43,280 bases of DNA from Gammaproteobacteria bacterium (GCA_030590945.1 JAUVBY010000008.1:1-43280); one strand, 5' to 3'. Shown: positions 9,239 through 18,541, counted from the stretch's first letter. Numbers and translations are program-made. The notes: generated by a model not told the origin, from the sequence alone.

Positions 9239-9246
9239 TTGTTGAT

Positions 9247-9843
9247 ATGAGCAAAGTCGTTTTAGCTACAGGCAATCCCGGAAAGCTTCGCGAAATACGT
9301 GAGATTCTACAGAACATGCCCTGGGAAATCGTGGCACAAAGCGAGTATGCCTGCCCCGAGGCAGTTGAAGACGGCCTGAGTTTTGTCGAGAACGCGATTA
9401 AAAAGGCGCGCCATGCCTGCGCGTTTACCGGCTTGTCGGCCATTGCAGATGATTCCGGTCTTGAGGTTGATGCCCTGCTGGGTGCGCCCGGTATTTATTC
9501 GGCACGTTATGCAGGCGAAGGCGCCAGCGACGAACAGAATATCCACAAACTACTCGACGCATTAAAAGACGTGCCGCCTGCACAACGCAGCGCCCGTTTT
9601 CGCTGTGTCATGGTGTACATGCGCCATGATCTTGATCCCTCCCCGCTGATTTGTGAAGGTAGCTGGGAAGGGCAGATTGCGAGCCATATACAGGGTGAAA
9701 ACGGCTTTGGTTATGATCCTGTATTCTACGTGCCCGCTCACGATTGCAGTTCGGCTCAACTCAGCCCAACACAAAAAAACGCCATCAGCCATCGAGGCCA
9801 GGCCTTGCGTGCTTTGGCAGATAGCTTGTCGGGCACATTGTAA
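9247..9843 (+). CDS. rdgB: XTP/dITP diphosphatase (RdgB/HAM1 family)
   Basis: The 198-residue protein is a house-cleaning nucleotide diphosphatase that hydrolyses dITP, ITP and XTP to monophosphates and so keeps deaminated purines out of DNA. The family start ATGNPGKLREI (7-17), the ADDSGLEVDALLGAPGIYSARYAG block (about 67-90) with catalytic acidic residues, and the GENGFGYDPVFYVP segment are all intact. It is 8 bases downstream of rph and 15 bases upstream of gpmI, so the three genes probably form one transcript. Confidence 0.96.
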   Translation: MSKVVLATGNPGKLREIREILQNMPWEIVAQSEYACPEAVEDGLSFVENAIKKARHACAFTGLSAIADDSGLEVDALLGAPGIYSARYAGEGASDEQNIHKLLDALKDVPPAQRSARFRCVMVYMRHDLDPSPLICEGSWEGQIASHIQGENGFGYDPVFYVPAHDCSSAQLSPTQKNAISHRGQALRALADSLSGTL

Positions 9844-9858
9844 ACAACGACCGAAAAA

Positions 9859-11487
9859 ATGACGCTGAAACTCAAACCGCATGCTACGTTTAAAGGACGG
9901 AAAGGCCCGCTACTGCTAATCGTGATGGATGGCGTAGGTTTGAAAGAGGACCACCCGGGGAATGCCGTTACGCGCGCAAACACTCCGGTGCTGGATCAAT
10001 TATTGAAAAGTGAGCTGAGTATGTCATTGACTACGCACGGAACGGCAGTGGGCCTGGCTAGCGATGGCGATATGGGTAACAGTGAAGTCGGGCACAATGC
10101 GCTGGGGGCCGGGCGAATTATCGCGCAAGGTTCCAGCCTGATCGATAAAGCCATTTCAAGCGGCGCTATTTTTGCAAGCGAGCACTGGAAGGCGAGCATT
10201 CAACGTGCTTTGACGGGTGGCACCCTACATTTTTTGGGTTTGCTCTCGGATGGAAATGTGCACGCTAACATCGGGCATTTGTATGCTTTTCTGCAAGAGG
10301 CTTATGATGCGGGTGTTAAGCGTGTTCGACTGCATGTTCTGTTAGACGGGCGCGACGTCGCGCCGAGATCAGCTTTAACTTACCTGGGCCAGCTTGAGGC
10401 TAAGCTGGCGTACTATAATGCGCAGGGTCGGGATTATTGTATTGCTTCGGGTGGTGGCCGACAGGTCATCACAATGGACCGCTATGACGCAAATCCGGCG
10501 ATGGTGAAACAGGGTTATGATTGCCATGTTCATGGCATAGGTGAAAAAACCGGATCAGCCCGGGCCGCGGTCAATGCGTATTATTCCCAATTTCCGGAAG
10601 GTACCGATCAGGACATGCCTGCGTTCGTGGTGTCTGACGAGCAGGGCCAGGCCGTCGGGCCGATGCGCGATGGTGATGCGGTAATTTTATACAATTACCG
10701 GGGTGACCGCGCGATGGAGATATCGCGCGCGCTGGAACTGGAGCACTTCGATGAATTTGATCGGGGCACGCCACCGGAGCTATATTTTTGCAGCATCATT
10801 GAATATGATGGTGATTTGCACATCCCGAAAAGGTACCTGGTATCGCCGCCCCTTATCGAGCGCACCATGGTGGAATACATGTGCGCAGAAGAAATCAGGA
10901 CATTCGCTATTTCTGAAACCCAGAAATTTGGTCACGTAACTTATTTCTGGAACGGCAATCGTTCGGGATATATTTGTGAAGCGCTCGAACGTTACGATGA
11001 AATTAAATCCGATATAGTACCGTTTAATCAGAAACCGGAAATGAAAGCACGCGAAATTTGCGATGCGACTATCGCACGGCTGAGGGAACCGGGCATGCGT
11101 TTTGGACGAATCAACTTTGCAAACGGGGATATGGTCGGCCATACGGGCGATTTTGAGGCCACCAAAAAAGCCATGCAAGTGGTTGATGCCTGTGTTGGTG
11201 AATTGATTGAAGAAGTAGAAAATCTCGATGGTATTGTTTTAGTCACCGCCGATCATGGCAACGCAGAAGAAGTTTTTTTGCAGAACGGGGAGCTAAAGGT
11301 TATGAAAACCTCGCATACCCTGAACCCGGTACCGTTTACCATTGTTGATCCGGGTTATCAGAATGAATACCACATACGAGAGGATATCCCCTGCCCTGGT
11401 CTGGTTAATGTGGCTGCCACCGTATTCAACCTGATGGGCTTTGAAGCGCCGCTGGATTATGAGGCATCATTGATACGATTTGTTTAG
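9859..11487 (+). CDS. gpmI: 2,3-bisphosphoglycerate-independent phosphoglycerate mutase, long form
   Basis: The 542-residue protein interconverts 3- and 2-phosphoglycerate in glycolysis and gluconeogenesis. It is a metal-dependent member of the alkaline-phosphatase superfamily. Visible are metal-site D24 in LLIVMDGVG, the nucleophile S75 in GDMGNSEVGHNALG, the INFANGDMVGHTGDFEAT block and the TADHGNAEE metal site. It is about 30 residues longer than the E. coli enzyme. The segments HVTYFWNGNRSGY and PGLVNVAATVFNLMGF resemble the plant and kinetoplastid branch as I recall it. The gene is 15 bases after rdgB and converges with the DUF2288 gene. Confidence 0.95.
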   Translation: MTLKLKPHATFKGRKGPLLLIVMDGVGLKEDHPGNAVTRANTPVLDQLLKSELSMSLTTHGTAVGLASDGDMGNSEVGHNALGAGRIIAQGSSLIDKAISSGAIFASEHWKASIQRALTGGTLHFLGLLSDGNVHANIGHLYAFLQEAYDAGVKRVRLHVLLDGRDVAPRSALTYLGQLEAKLAYYNAQGRDYCIASGGGRQVITMDRYDANPAMVKQGYDCHVHGIGEKTGSARAAVNAYYSQFPEGTDQDMPAFVVSDEQGQAVGPMRDGDAVILYNYRGDRAMEISRALELEHFDEFDRGTPPELYFCSIIEYDGDLHIPKRYLVSPPLIERTMVEYMCAEEIRTFAISETQKFGHVTYFWNGNRSGYICEALERYDEIKSDIVPFNQKPEMKAREICDATIARLREPGMRFGRINFANGDMVGHTGDFEATKKAMQVVDACVGELIEEVENLDGIVLVTADHGNAEEVFLQNGELKVMKTSHTLNPVPFTIVDPGYQNEYHIREDIPCPGLVNVAATVFNLMGFEAPLDYEASLIRFV

Positions 11488-11571
11488 CGCGCTCGCCACC
11501 CCCTCTTCACCCGGGTTTTCAAATATAAGGCGTTCAAGCTGCCCGGTCGCCGCGCTTCGTGAATCTGAGAA

Positions 11572-11886
11572 TCAGGGTCCTGATTCCGTAATTTGTTGAA
11601 CCAGAATCAACGGCCTGACCACCACAGACCAGAGCCAGGCGTCGTTCGATAACCAGCATTTCGCCTGTTCATCCTGAACGGGTGCGACCAGTTTTTTATC
11701 CATCCAGTTTTTGATGGCACCACTGTCATCCTGTGCCATACAGTGCGCGACGTCGATCATGTCCAGAGATTCATCCACCCAGATTACCGATCCCCGGGCA
11801 AAAAATTTCTGTAGCTCGGTCCAGGCGACTTGCGCGGTTTCCAGGTTTAGTTTGGCTTTTTCAGTTTCGGCCGAATCTATCATCAT
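11572..11886 (-). CDS. DUF2288 family protein
   Basis: The 104-residue cytoplasmic protein fits the DUF2288 family of short proteobacterial proteins with no known function: LETAQVAWTELQKFFARGSVI, then DESLDMIDVAHCMAQDD, then a DEQAKCWLSNDAWLW C-terminal block. Two ATGs are adjacent (11886 and 11883). The AGGAG ribosome site is only two bases from the first and five from the second, so the second may be the true start. It lies 10 bases downstream of the asparaginase gene and is likely co-transcribed with it. An 8-bp inverted repeat (GAATCAGG, 11569-11586) spans its stop codon. Confidence 0.8.
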   Translation of the reverse strand: MMIDSAETEKAKLNLETAQVAWTELQKFFARGSVIWVDESLDMIDVAHCMAQDDSGAIKNWMDKKLVAPVQDEQAKCWLSNDAWLWSVVVRPLILVQQITESGP

Positions 11887-11896
11887 AACTCCTTGC

Positions 11897-12886
11897 TTAA
11901 CCGCTCATTTCATCGCTTATGTTTAGTTCGAATAACGCCTCAATCTGACTGATCGAGTAACCTAGCCTAAATAAAACCATCAGTTTGGTATAGGCTGCCT
12001 CCAGCGTGATGTCCCGGCCATTGAGTACACCTATTTGGGTAAGTTGCGCGCCGGTGGCGTAGACTGAAAAATCAATGTGGCCGATATAACATTGGGAAAT
12101 GGCTACTATAATGATGCCCTGTTCGTGCGCCTTGCACAGTGCCTCAAGCAGTTCAGTATTGTGATCTGCCAGCGTACCCAGGCCATAAAGCGACAAAATA
12201 ATCGCATTCGGCCGGGTTGCGATTAGCGCATCCAGATACCGGGCCTGGTAACCAGGCATCATGTGGATATTTACGATCTGAATGGATTCCCATTCCCGGG
12301 GCGTGGTCTGCCAGGTAATTTGCGTGGCCGCAATGCTTTCAGTAGAACGCAGTAAGCGGGGCGTATCGAATCCGGCGAAATGAATCGCGTCCTTTTTAAC
12401 AACGCGTGTGGCTGGCATCAGGCGTTGATCAAAGTAAACCCATACACCGGGCTCGGTGTGTCCAGCCTTGAGCATGGCGCCGGCCAGGTTATCCAGCGCA
12501 TCGCCGCCCGGCGCTTCCAGTGGTTTTTGCGAGCCGGTGATAATTACGGGTATATCAATTTTTTGTAGCAAATAGGCCAGCGCACAGGATGTATAAGCCA
12601 GGGTATCCGTGCCATGAACCAGCACGATTGCATCGGCCTGTTTGTGCTCCAGGCACTGGTCCGCCATGCGCTCCCAGTCCGCGGGCACAATATTGGCGCT
12701 GTCAAGTAGTTGCGCACATTCTGTCAGCCCCCAGTTAATTTCCTCAAGCTGGCTTTTGTACTTTCTGGTGTCGCCCAGTAATGCCTTCAGGCGCTGCGCC
12801 AAACCAGATGCAGGAACCAGGCCGTGATCCCCCGCCTGCATACCAAGTGTACCACCGGTATAGATGATGTGTAGTTGAAGGGACAA
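11897..12886 (-). CDS. ansA: type I (cytoplasmic) L-asparaginase
   Basis: The 329-residue protein hydrolyses asparagine to aspartate and ammonia. The catalytic threonine lies in IIYTGGTLGM (T10), and the second triad segment is VLVHGTDTLAY (T93, D94), followed by ITGSQKPLEAPGGDA. There is no signal peptide, and the length fits the cytoplasmic AnsA type rather than the periplasmic AnsB. The start codon is TTG at 12886. The only later ATG would remove the catalytic TGGT motif, so a non-ATG start is required. The first codons overlap the promoter of the divergent gene at 12971. The DUF2288 gene follows after 10 bases. Confidence 0.9.
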   Translation of the reverse strand: MSLQLHIIYTGGTLGMQAGDHGLVPASGLAQRLKALLGDTRKYKSQLEEINWGLTECAQLLDSANIVPADWERMADQCLEHKQADAIVLVHGTDTLAYTSCALAYLLQKIDIPVIITGSQKPLEAPGGDALDNLAGAMLKAGHTEPGVWVYFDQRLMPATRVVKKDAIHFAGFDTPRLLRSTESIAATQITWQTTPREWESIQIVNIHMMPGYQARYLDALIATRPNAIILSLYGLGTLADHNTELLEALCKAHEQGIIIVAISQCYIGHIDFSVYATGAQLTQIGVLNGRDITLEAAYTKLMVLFRLGYSISQIEALFELNISDEMSG

Positions 12887-12902
12887 AGGCTTACGTTATA
12901 AT
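12875..12902 (+). promoter_or_regulatory. sigma-70-type promoter for the gene at 12971
   Basis: A perfect -10 element TATAAT (12897-12902) is preceded at 16 bases by TTGAAG (12875-12880, four of six consensus bases). It would start transcription near 12909, giving an untranslated leader of about 60 bases before the start codon at 12971. The -35 lies within the first codons of the divergent asparaginase gene. Confidence 0.55.
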
Positions 12903-12970
12903 AGCGATGAAATTAGAAAATCGAGTGCTGTTAAAGTATCCCTCTTCTTGAACCTAAAGAGAACTAAAAT

Positions 12971-13357
12971 ATGCGAAAACCAATTATTGTACTGGGTGCA
13001 TTTTTGATGATTTCAAATATCGCCCTGGCTGCAGGCAATGCCGATGTGCTTAAGGCGCAGGCGCGAAACACCAGCCCGGGAGTGTGGTCGTTCAGCGTCA
13101 CCGTCTCCCATCCGGACAGTGGCTGGGAAGATTATGCCGATGGCTGGGACGTGTTGCTGCCGGATGGAACGGTAGTTAAGCCCGCCGCAAATGAAGACTT
13201 CACGCGTACCCTATGGCATCCGCACGTCAATGAGCAGCCCTTCACGCGATCACAGGGGGGGATTGAGATTCCGGTCGAGGTGAAAGAAGTGACGATCCGG
13301 GCGCATGATAAACCCGATGGTTTTGGCGGAAAAACCGTGAGCGTCAAGCTACCCTGA
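12971..13357 (+). CDS. small exported protein of unknown function
   Basis: The 128-residue protein has a clear signal peptide (PIIVLGAFLMISNIALA, cleavage after about residue 21), so it is probably periplasmic or secreted. The mature part of about 107 residues is rich in aromatic and beta-type sequence: SPGVWSFSVTVSHPDSGWED, GWDVLLPDGTVV, then LWHPHVNEQPFTRS and a C-terminal VTIRAHDKPDGFGGKTVSV block. It looks like a single beta-sandwich domain with a histidine and tryptophan cluster. I recognise no named family. It has its own promoter and a ribosome site (AAGAGAAC) before the ATG. Neighbours do not reveal a role. Confidence 0.75.
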   Translation: MRKPIIVLGAFLMISNIALAAGNADVLKAQARNTSPGVWSFSVTVSHPDSGWEDYADGWDVLLPDGTVVKPAANEDFTRTLWHPHVNEQPFTRSQGGIEIPVEVKEVTIRAHDKPDGFGGKTVSVKLP

Positions 13358-13428
13358 GCCATTGCAAAAGAAGATGTGGTGCGACGGGTGTAAGAAATTT
13401 TCAATGACAAGCCACTGAAAGAAGGTTT

Positions 13429-13553
13429 TGGCGGGATAAATCCTTTACATGTGAATGGGCATTCTATTCACGGGCGGTCCCGCCATTCCAATAAGCTAGC
13501 ATCATAATCGCAGTATCGTTACAATAGAATGCCATTTTGGGCGTGATAATCAC
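13429..13553. repeat. nested inverted repeats in intergenic region
   Basis: Between the small exported protein and the cyclase gene (13358-13608, no gene seen), TGGCGGGA (13429-13436) pairs with TCCCGCCA (13478-13485). Inside it GTGAAT (13451-13456) pairs with ATTCAC (13466-13471), and GAATG pairs with CATTC (13453-13464). A separate palindrome GTGATAATCAC lies at 13543-13553. No T-run follows, so this is not a standard terminator. It may be a degraded repeat or an operator region. Confidence 0.4.
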
Positions 13554-13608
13554 CTACCTACCCGGTCAAGCGTGTTTCCTGGTGCAACTACAATAATATT
13601 TATTAGAT

Positions 13609-15246
13609 ATGTCTCATACTGAAAATTTAACCATCATGTTTACTGATATTGCTGATTATTCTGAATCAGTAGCAAAATTGTCACGCAAAGAAAGTGAAGA
13701 GATGCTGAAAGTGCATGACACGACATTGCATAAAGTTATTAAGCAATATAAGGGCAGATGGATCAAATCGATTGGTGATTCCCTTTTAGTGGTCTTTCGG
13801 TCGCCTACCGATGCTGCTCTTTGTGGGATGGCCATGCACGACGCCTTGTGGGAACAGTCGCAGTCGATGGAAGATAAGAGTAAACAGATACGAATCCGTG
13901 TAGCATTGAATCTGGGAGAAGTTCGACTAACCCGGAATGATGTTTTCGGAGAGGCGGTTAATATAGCCGCTCGGCTAGAAGGGGTTACGCCTGCTGACAA
14001 CATTTATCTAACCGAGGCGGTTTATCTGTCAATGAGCAAAGCCGAGGTTCTAGCAGTTAAGGAGGGTTCCGAAAAGTTTAAAGGAAGCACAGAAGAAATA
14101 GTTTATTACAAAATTCCTCGCAGTGTCAGTCGGCGAGTAGTAGTAGACAAAGAAGAAAGTGGACAGTTTTTTGACTATCCGTTTGGCGGGAAACACCTTA
14201 AATCACTAATAACAGAAACCAGCGCTAGATTCAGCATATTTTCAAAAGCCGCGATAGGCTTAGGTGCTCTTTTCCTGATTGGCTTAACCGTGTTTTTCTT
14301 TATGCGTTCGGATGTGCCTACTGAAGCAATCGTTGACCAGGATACCGGCGAATCCTTAGCTAAGTCACCTGCTGAAATCGGTACGCCTGGAGGGGCGGAA
14401 CCCCCGAATAAGGTTGAACCGGTTAGTGTATCTAAGCCTCTCAATGAAACGGAACCCCTGAGTATGCTGGAACCGCTTGCTACATCTGAGCCTCTCGGTG
14501 AAGCTGAATCGGTGAATACGTTTGATCCGCTTAATATAATCTCCCCAGGTGAACCCGATACAGAACTGATTAGCGCCGAAAGTGGTGAAACTGTAATTGT
14601 GTCAGCAGAAGTAGAACAGGCACCATCGAAGGACAAAGATATCAGAGCTGAAGTCGGAATACTTCTGGATGAGGATGACTTTGCCGGATTGCAATTATTC
14701 GCTGATGAGTATGCTCAAACGAACCCGGGTGTTCCCTATTTATTTATTATCCAGGGCCATTTACTTAACCATTCTTCAGATTATCGTGATGCGATTCAAG
14801 CCTATCAAAAAGGTTTGGAAGGAGATCCTACTCTGGCCGCAGATGAGTATTTAGCGGATAAGCTTGTCGTTTTGCTTGAATATCAACCAACGCGAACGAG
14901 AGCATTGCTCAAAGATAATTTAAGCAAAGAGATTATAGACCGGCTTTCAGAAAGAACAGGGCAGCGTGGAATACAAAGCCGGCACTATGCAGTAAAACTA
15001 CTCGAGAAATCGAGTAATGCAGATAAAATAGATAGTGTTGGAATGAATATCTGGGATCTAAGAGAGCTTAAAAAGTGTAAAGAAAAGAAAGTAGCGGTTG
15101 TTGCGCTTAGGAAGCTTAAAGATCCAGCAGCATTGCCGGCATTACAAGAAACGGTCGACGGTAAATTTATAGATAAAGTCCGAAATACATGCTTGTGGAA
15201 TGAAGCTAAAGCGGCTATTTCGGAAATGGAGGCCCCTGAAGGTTAA
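13609..15246 (+). CDS. membrane-anchored class III adenylate cyclase with TPR/HEAT-like C-terminus
   Basis: The 545-residue protein begins with a class III nucleotidyl cyclase domain (about 6-170). The metal aspartates are D13 (FTDIADYS) and D57 (KSIGDS). The purine-specifying residues are K53 and D111, as in adenylate rather than guanylate cyclases. The transition-state residues N118 and R122 lie in FGEAVNIAARLE. All key residues are present, so it should make cAMP. One membrane helix (about 214-232) follows, then a Pro/Glu-rich stretch with repeated EPL units (about 255-305). A C-terminal region (about 340-545) has a TPR-like helix pair and a HEAT-like AVVALRKLKDPAALPALQE unit, probably periplasmic. 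It stands alone, and by eye its codon use is more AT-rich than that of its neighbours. Confidence 0.87.
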   Translation: MSHTENLTIMFTDIADYSESVAKLSRKESEEMLKVHDTTLHKVIKQYKGRWIKSIGDSLLVVFRSPTDAALCGMAMHDALWEQSQSMEDKSKQIRIRVALNLGEVRLTRNDVFGEAVNIAARLEGVTPADNIYLTEAVYLSMSKAEVLAVKEGSEKFKGSTEEIVYYKIPRSVSRRVVVDKEESGQFFDYPFGGKHLKSLITETSARFSIFSKAAIGLGALFLIGLTVFFFMRSDVPTEAIVDQDTGESLAKSPAEIGTPGGAEPPNKVEPVSVSKPLNETEPLSMLEPLATSEPLGEAESVNTFDPLNIISPGEPDTELISAESGETVIVSAEVEQAPSKDKDIRAEVGILLDEDDFAGLQLFADEYAQTNPGVPYLFIIQGHLLNHSSDYRDAIQAYQKGLEGDPTLAADEYLADKLVVLLEYQPTRTRALLKDNLSKEIIDRLSERTGQRGIQSRHYAVKLLEKSSNADKIDSVGMNIWDLRELKKCKEKKVAVVALRKLKDPAALPALQETVDGKFIDKVRNTCLWNEAKAAISEMEAPEG

Positions 15247-15283
15247 TAAATTGTAGACGTTTTCTTCATGGTAAAAGCCGGCT

Positions 15284-15715
15284 TTATATACCTACGTTCC
15301 GTGCCTTTAACATGTGTTTCCACCAGGCCGGTTTTTGATCTTTTTCCAGCGCCCACTCGACCAGATCGATCGGGAGCTGCCTGGAAAGTGTCCATTTAGG
15401 TAACACGGTTGAACCGCTGCTGCCGCACGACGCACCCATCTTTTTGGGGTGGTAGATTTTCATTATGCCGGGGTCGTTTAGATCATCGGCATAGACTACA
15501 CCGCAGTAGTCCACATCGTGTTCCTGATGCAGAAAAGCGTCCATGTGCCTGATGGCTTGTTGCAATGCGCGACTATCGAGCGGCCTGCCGGGCAAATCGG
15601 CGCCAATTTCATACCAATACCAGTCTTCGCTGGCGTCCAGCCTCTGCCAGAGTTTATCCAGTTGTGGCCAGCGTAGTACGCCGCTCATGCGGTCGGTGTA
15701 GGTTTGTAGAAACAT
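15284..15715 (-). CDS. hypothetical protein next to parC
   Basis: The 143-residue soluble protein has no signal peptide or membrane helix. It is tryptophan-rich (LRWPQLDKLWQRLD, EDWYWYEIGADLPG, PAWWKHMLKAR) and carries a MGASCGSSGST segment that could be a functional loop. I do not recognise a named family. It begins 14 bases after the parC stop codon on the same strand, so it is likely co-transcribed with parC. It converges with the cyclase gene. Codon use and a compact amino-acid pattern without low complexity suggest it is real. Confidence 0.75.
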   Translation of the reverse strand: MFLQTYTDRMSGVLRWPQLDKLWQRLDASEDWYWYEIGADLPGRPLDSRALQQAIRHMDAFLHQEHDVDYCGVVYADDLNDPGIMKIYHPKKMGASCGSSGSTVLPKWTLSRQLPIDLVEWALEKDQKPAWWKHMLKARNVGI

Positions 15716-15729
15716 GTTTACGCTTTACT

Positions 15730-17967
15730 TTATTCAATGGCTTCAATTAATTTGGCCTGACGAAACCCGCGTGGCAGGAACTTGCCGCGTTTAGCCCGGC
15801 TACCGATATACGGCTCGAAATCTGCGGGCTTGAGATTGATGTATCGCTTGCCTGCATGCACGCGCAACTTCTGGCCTTCACGGAAGGCGCATACACTAAT
15901 GACAAATTCCTCGCCTTGTGTAAAAAGAGCTTTGGGTATATTCATTAATTTGACCCCTTTGCCGCGAGAAAGTTTGGGTAACTCAAAAGCGGTGAATATC
16001 AACAAGCGGCCGGTATTGGAAATTACCGCAATCCAGTCGTCATCCGTATCCAGTATTTTTTGCGGAGCGAGTACGCGTGCCGCATCAGTCATTTTCAGGG
16101 TAGCCTTACCGGATTTATTGCGTGTCACCATATCGCCAAGTTCAGCGATAAACCCGTAACCTGCGCTGGTAGACAATAGATATTGTTGCTTTGCTTCGGC
16201 GAGCATCATGCCCTGGAACTGCGCGCCGGCCGGCGGGTTAAGGCCGCTGTTCAAGGGTTCGCCCAGACTGCGAGCAGAGGGCAGCGAGTGCGCTGGAATA
16301 CTATAGGCGCGGCCGCTGGAATCAAGCACCACCAACTGATCATTGCTACGCCCGGCAGCACTACATAGCAAGTGATCGCCGGATTTAAAATTCAAATTCT
16401 GCGCATCGATGTCGTGCCCTTTGGCGGCACGAATCCAACCTTTTTCAGAAAGAATTACGGTAATGGATTCGGTCGGTATCAACTGATTTTCTTCCAGCGC
16501 TTTGGCTGCACCGCGCGTAACCAGCGGAGAGCGGCGGTCATCGCCAAATTCTTCGGCGTCCGCTATTAGCTCTTTACGTACCAGTGTTTTTAGCCTGCGA
16601 TTCGAGCTGAGCAGCAGTTCCAGTTTTTGTTGTTCTTCTGCCAGAGCTTCTTGCTCAGCGCGAATTTTTATTTCTTCCAGCTTGGCGATCTGGCGCAGTT
16701 TCAGTTCCAGGATGGCCTCGGCCTGGCGCTCGCTAATGCTAAAAGCCTCGACTAACGCAGGCCCGGGCTCATCTGAATTTCGGATGATACGAATGACTTC
16801 ATCGATGTTTAGAAAGACCACCAACAGGCCTTCGAGTATATGCAGGCGATCGGTGACTTTTTCCAGGCGGTGGGACAAACGCCGGCGTACAGTGCTGAGA
16901 CGGAAATCCAGCCATTCCTGCAGGCACTCTTTGAGACCGAAAACTCGGGGCGCACCGCTGATATCGATCATGTTCATGTTGACGCGATAGGATTTTTCCA
17001 GATCCGTGGTCGCGAACAGGTGCTGCATGAGCATGTCAGCATCGACGCGGTTTGAACGCGGCTCAATTACCAGTCGTATTGGGCTGTCCTGATCGGATTC
17101 ATCACGCAAATCAGATACCATGGGCAGCTTTTTTGCGGCCATCTGCGCGGCAATTTGCTCCAGTATTTTGCTGCCTGATGCCTGGTAGGGCAGTTCCGAT
17201 ACAATAATCTCGCCGGATTCTTTTTCCCATATTGCGCGTTGGCGGAAAGAGCCACGGCCGGATTCGTATATTTCCAGAATTTCCGCCGCCGGGGTAATGA
17301 TTTCACCCCGGGTCGGCATATCAGGGCCAGGCACGTGTTGGCATAAATCAGCCGTGGTGGCTTTGGGGTTTTCGAGCAAATAGATACAAGCAGCGACGAC
17401 CTCGCGCAAGTTGTGCGGGGGTATATCTGTGGCCATGCCGACGGCGATGCCGGATGCCCCGTTGAGTAACACATTGGGTACGCGGGCGGGTAATAGGCGT
17501 GGTTCTTTGAGCGTACCGTCAAAATTAAGCCCCCAATCCACCGTGCCCAGTCCCAGTTCCTGGAGCAGCAGCTTTGCGTATGGCGTCATGCGCGATTCGG
17601 TATAACGCATCGCCGCAAACGATTTGGGATCATCCTGCGAGCCCCAGTTCCCCTGGCCATCGATCAGGGGGTAACGATAACTAAAAGGCTGGGCCATGAG
17701 TACCATGGCTTCGTAGCAGGCCGAATCACCGTGTGGATGAAATTTACCCAACACATCACCCACCGTCCGTGCAGATTTTTTATATTTTGCGGTAGCATGC
17801 AAACCCAGGTCGCTCATGGCGTAGACGATGCGTCGTTGCACCGGCTTGAGCCCGTCTGAGATATGCGGCAGCGCTCGATCCAGTATTACGTACATGGAAT
17901 AGTTCAGATAAGCGCGTTCGGCGAACTCCGCCATGTCCATGCGTTCGAGCGTACGGGAATTTTGCAT
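15730..17967 (-). CDS. parC: DNA topoisomerase IV subunit A
   Basis: The 745-residue protein is ParC, the breakage-reunion subunit of topoisomerase IV, which decatenates daughter chromosomes with ParE. The catalytic tyrosine is Y122 in [10 protein letters not shown]. The quinolone-resistance region reads [12 protein letters not shown], with the susceptible-type S82 and E86 (E. coli S80 and E84). The C-terminal part is a ParC-length pinwheel domain, and the GyrA box (QRRGGKG) was not seen. The length agrees with E. coli ParC (752). parE is not in the window. The gene is preceded by SRPBCC and DUF1820 genes and followed by a small hypothetical on the same strand. Confidence 0.96.
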   Translation of the reverse strand: MQNSRTLERMDMAEFAERAYLNYSMYVILDRALPHISDGLKPVQRRIVYAMSDLGLHATAKYKKSARTVGDVLGKFHPHGDSACYEAMVLMAQPFSYRYPLIDGQGNWGSQDDPKSFAAMRYTESRMTPYAKLLLQELGLGTVDWGLNFDGTLKEPRLLPARVPNVLLNGASGIAVGMATDIPPHNLREVVAACIYLLENPKATTADLCQHVPGPDMPTRGEIITPAAEILEIYESGRGSFRQRAIWEKESGEIIVSELPYQASGSKILEQIAAQMAAKKLPMVSDLRDESDQDSPIRLVIEPRSNRVDADMLMQHLFATTDLEKSYRVNMNMIDISGAPRVFGLKECLQEWLDFRLSTVRRRLSHRLEKVTDRLHILEGLLVVFLNIDEVIRIIRNSDEPGPALVEAFSISERQAEAILELKLRQIAKLEEIKIRAEQEALAEEQQKLELLLSSNRRLKTLVRKELIADAEEFGDDRRSPLVTRGAAKALEENQLIPTESITVILSEKGWIRAAKGHDIDAQNLNFKSGDHLLCSAAGRSNDQLVVLDSSGRAYSIPAHSLPSARSLGEPLNSGLNPPAGAQFQGMMLAEAKQQYLLSTSAGYGFIAELGDMVTRNKSGKATLKMTDAARVLAPQKILDTDDDWIAVISNTGRLLIFTAFELPKLSRGKGVKLMNIPKALFTQGEEFVISVCAFREGQKLRVHAGKRYINLKPADFEPYIGSRAKRGKFLPRGFRQAKLIEAIE

Positions 17968-18010
17968 TATTTAAGGCTGATCAGGATGGAGGTGATTTGG
18001 AGGATGACGC

Positions 18011-18541
18011 TTAGCGGGATTCAACCAGAAGTTTAAGATCAGACAAGCCCTGCTCATAGGCGGCACCCACCCATTGATCCAGCATCAAGCCAAAATACCG
18101 AGTAATAGTATTACCCATATAGGTATCAAAAGCCCAGACAATCGTGGTTTGCCCGTCGCTTTCGCTCAAGGTAAAACTCGCGGTGGCAGGCTCGCCAAAA
18201 CCAAAATCCAGCGACGATCTTAAAAACGTATCGGGTATGGATTCCAGAATCTCCTGCGACCCATGGCCCACGTATTCATGTTCGCTTGCCCATTGCATTT
18301 TTGCACCCACACCGCTGCTTGCTCCACTAAATGTATACCTGGTGTCTGGATCAAGCTTTGCCCAGGGAGACCATTCAATGAACTTATGAAAATCGTTGGT
18401 GTACGGAAAAATTTCAGCCGCAGGCGCCGCGACGGTGATTTCCCGTTCGACGTGTTGAGCAGAAGGCAGAAACAGGCCAATGAAGGCAAATAACACCATC
18501 AGACCAAGCAGGGCCAATGCGACATATTTAAAAAACCTCAT
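18011..18541 (-). CDS. SRPBCC (START-like) domain protein with N-terminal membrane anchor
   Basis: The 176-residue protein has one N-terminal hydrophobic helix (about 6-27, VALALLGLMVLFAFIGLFL). A polyketide-cyclase/START-like SRPBCC domain follows: HVEREITVAAPAAEIFPYTNDF, then EWSPWAKLDPDTRYTFSG, and a C-terminal helix. Such folds bind hydrophobic ligands in a deep cavity, but the ligand cannot be read from sequence. Its ATG overlaps the stop codon of the upstream DUF1820 gene by four bases (ATGA, 18538-18541), so the two are probably translationally coupled. parC starts 43 bases downstream on the same strand. Confidence 0.82.
   Translation of the reverse strand: MRFFKYVALALLGLMVLFAFIGLFLPSAQHVEREITVAAPAAEIFPYTNDFHKFIEWSPWAKLDPDTRYTFSGASSGVGAKMQWASEHEYVGHGSQEILESIPDTFLRSSLDFGFGEPATASFTLSESDGQTTIVWAFDTYMGNTITRYFGLMLDQWVGAAYEQGLSDLKLLVESR

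Noticed and set aside
11569-11586. Palindrome GAATCAGG-GT-CCTGATTC at the end of the DUF2288 gene
   Set aside because: The two-base loop is too short and no T-run follows, so a terminator call is not supported.
14175-14636. 153-codon open frame on the minus strand inside the cyclase gene
   Set aside because: It follows the EPL-repeat region in antisense and its repeats mirror that low-complexity stretch.
16502-16990. 162-codon open frame on the plus strand inside parC
   Set aside because: It is antisense to intact parC and its Ser/Arg-rich composition is typical of a shadow frame.
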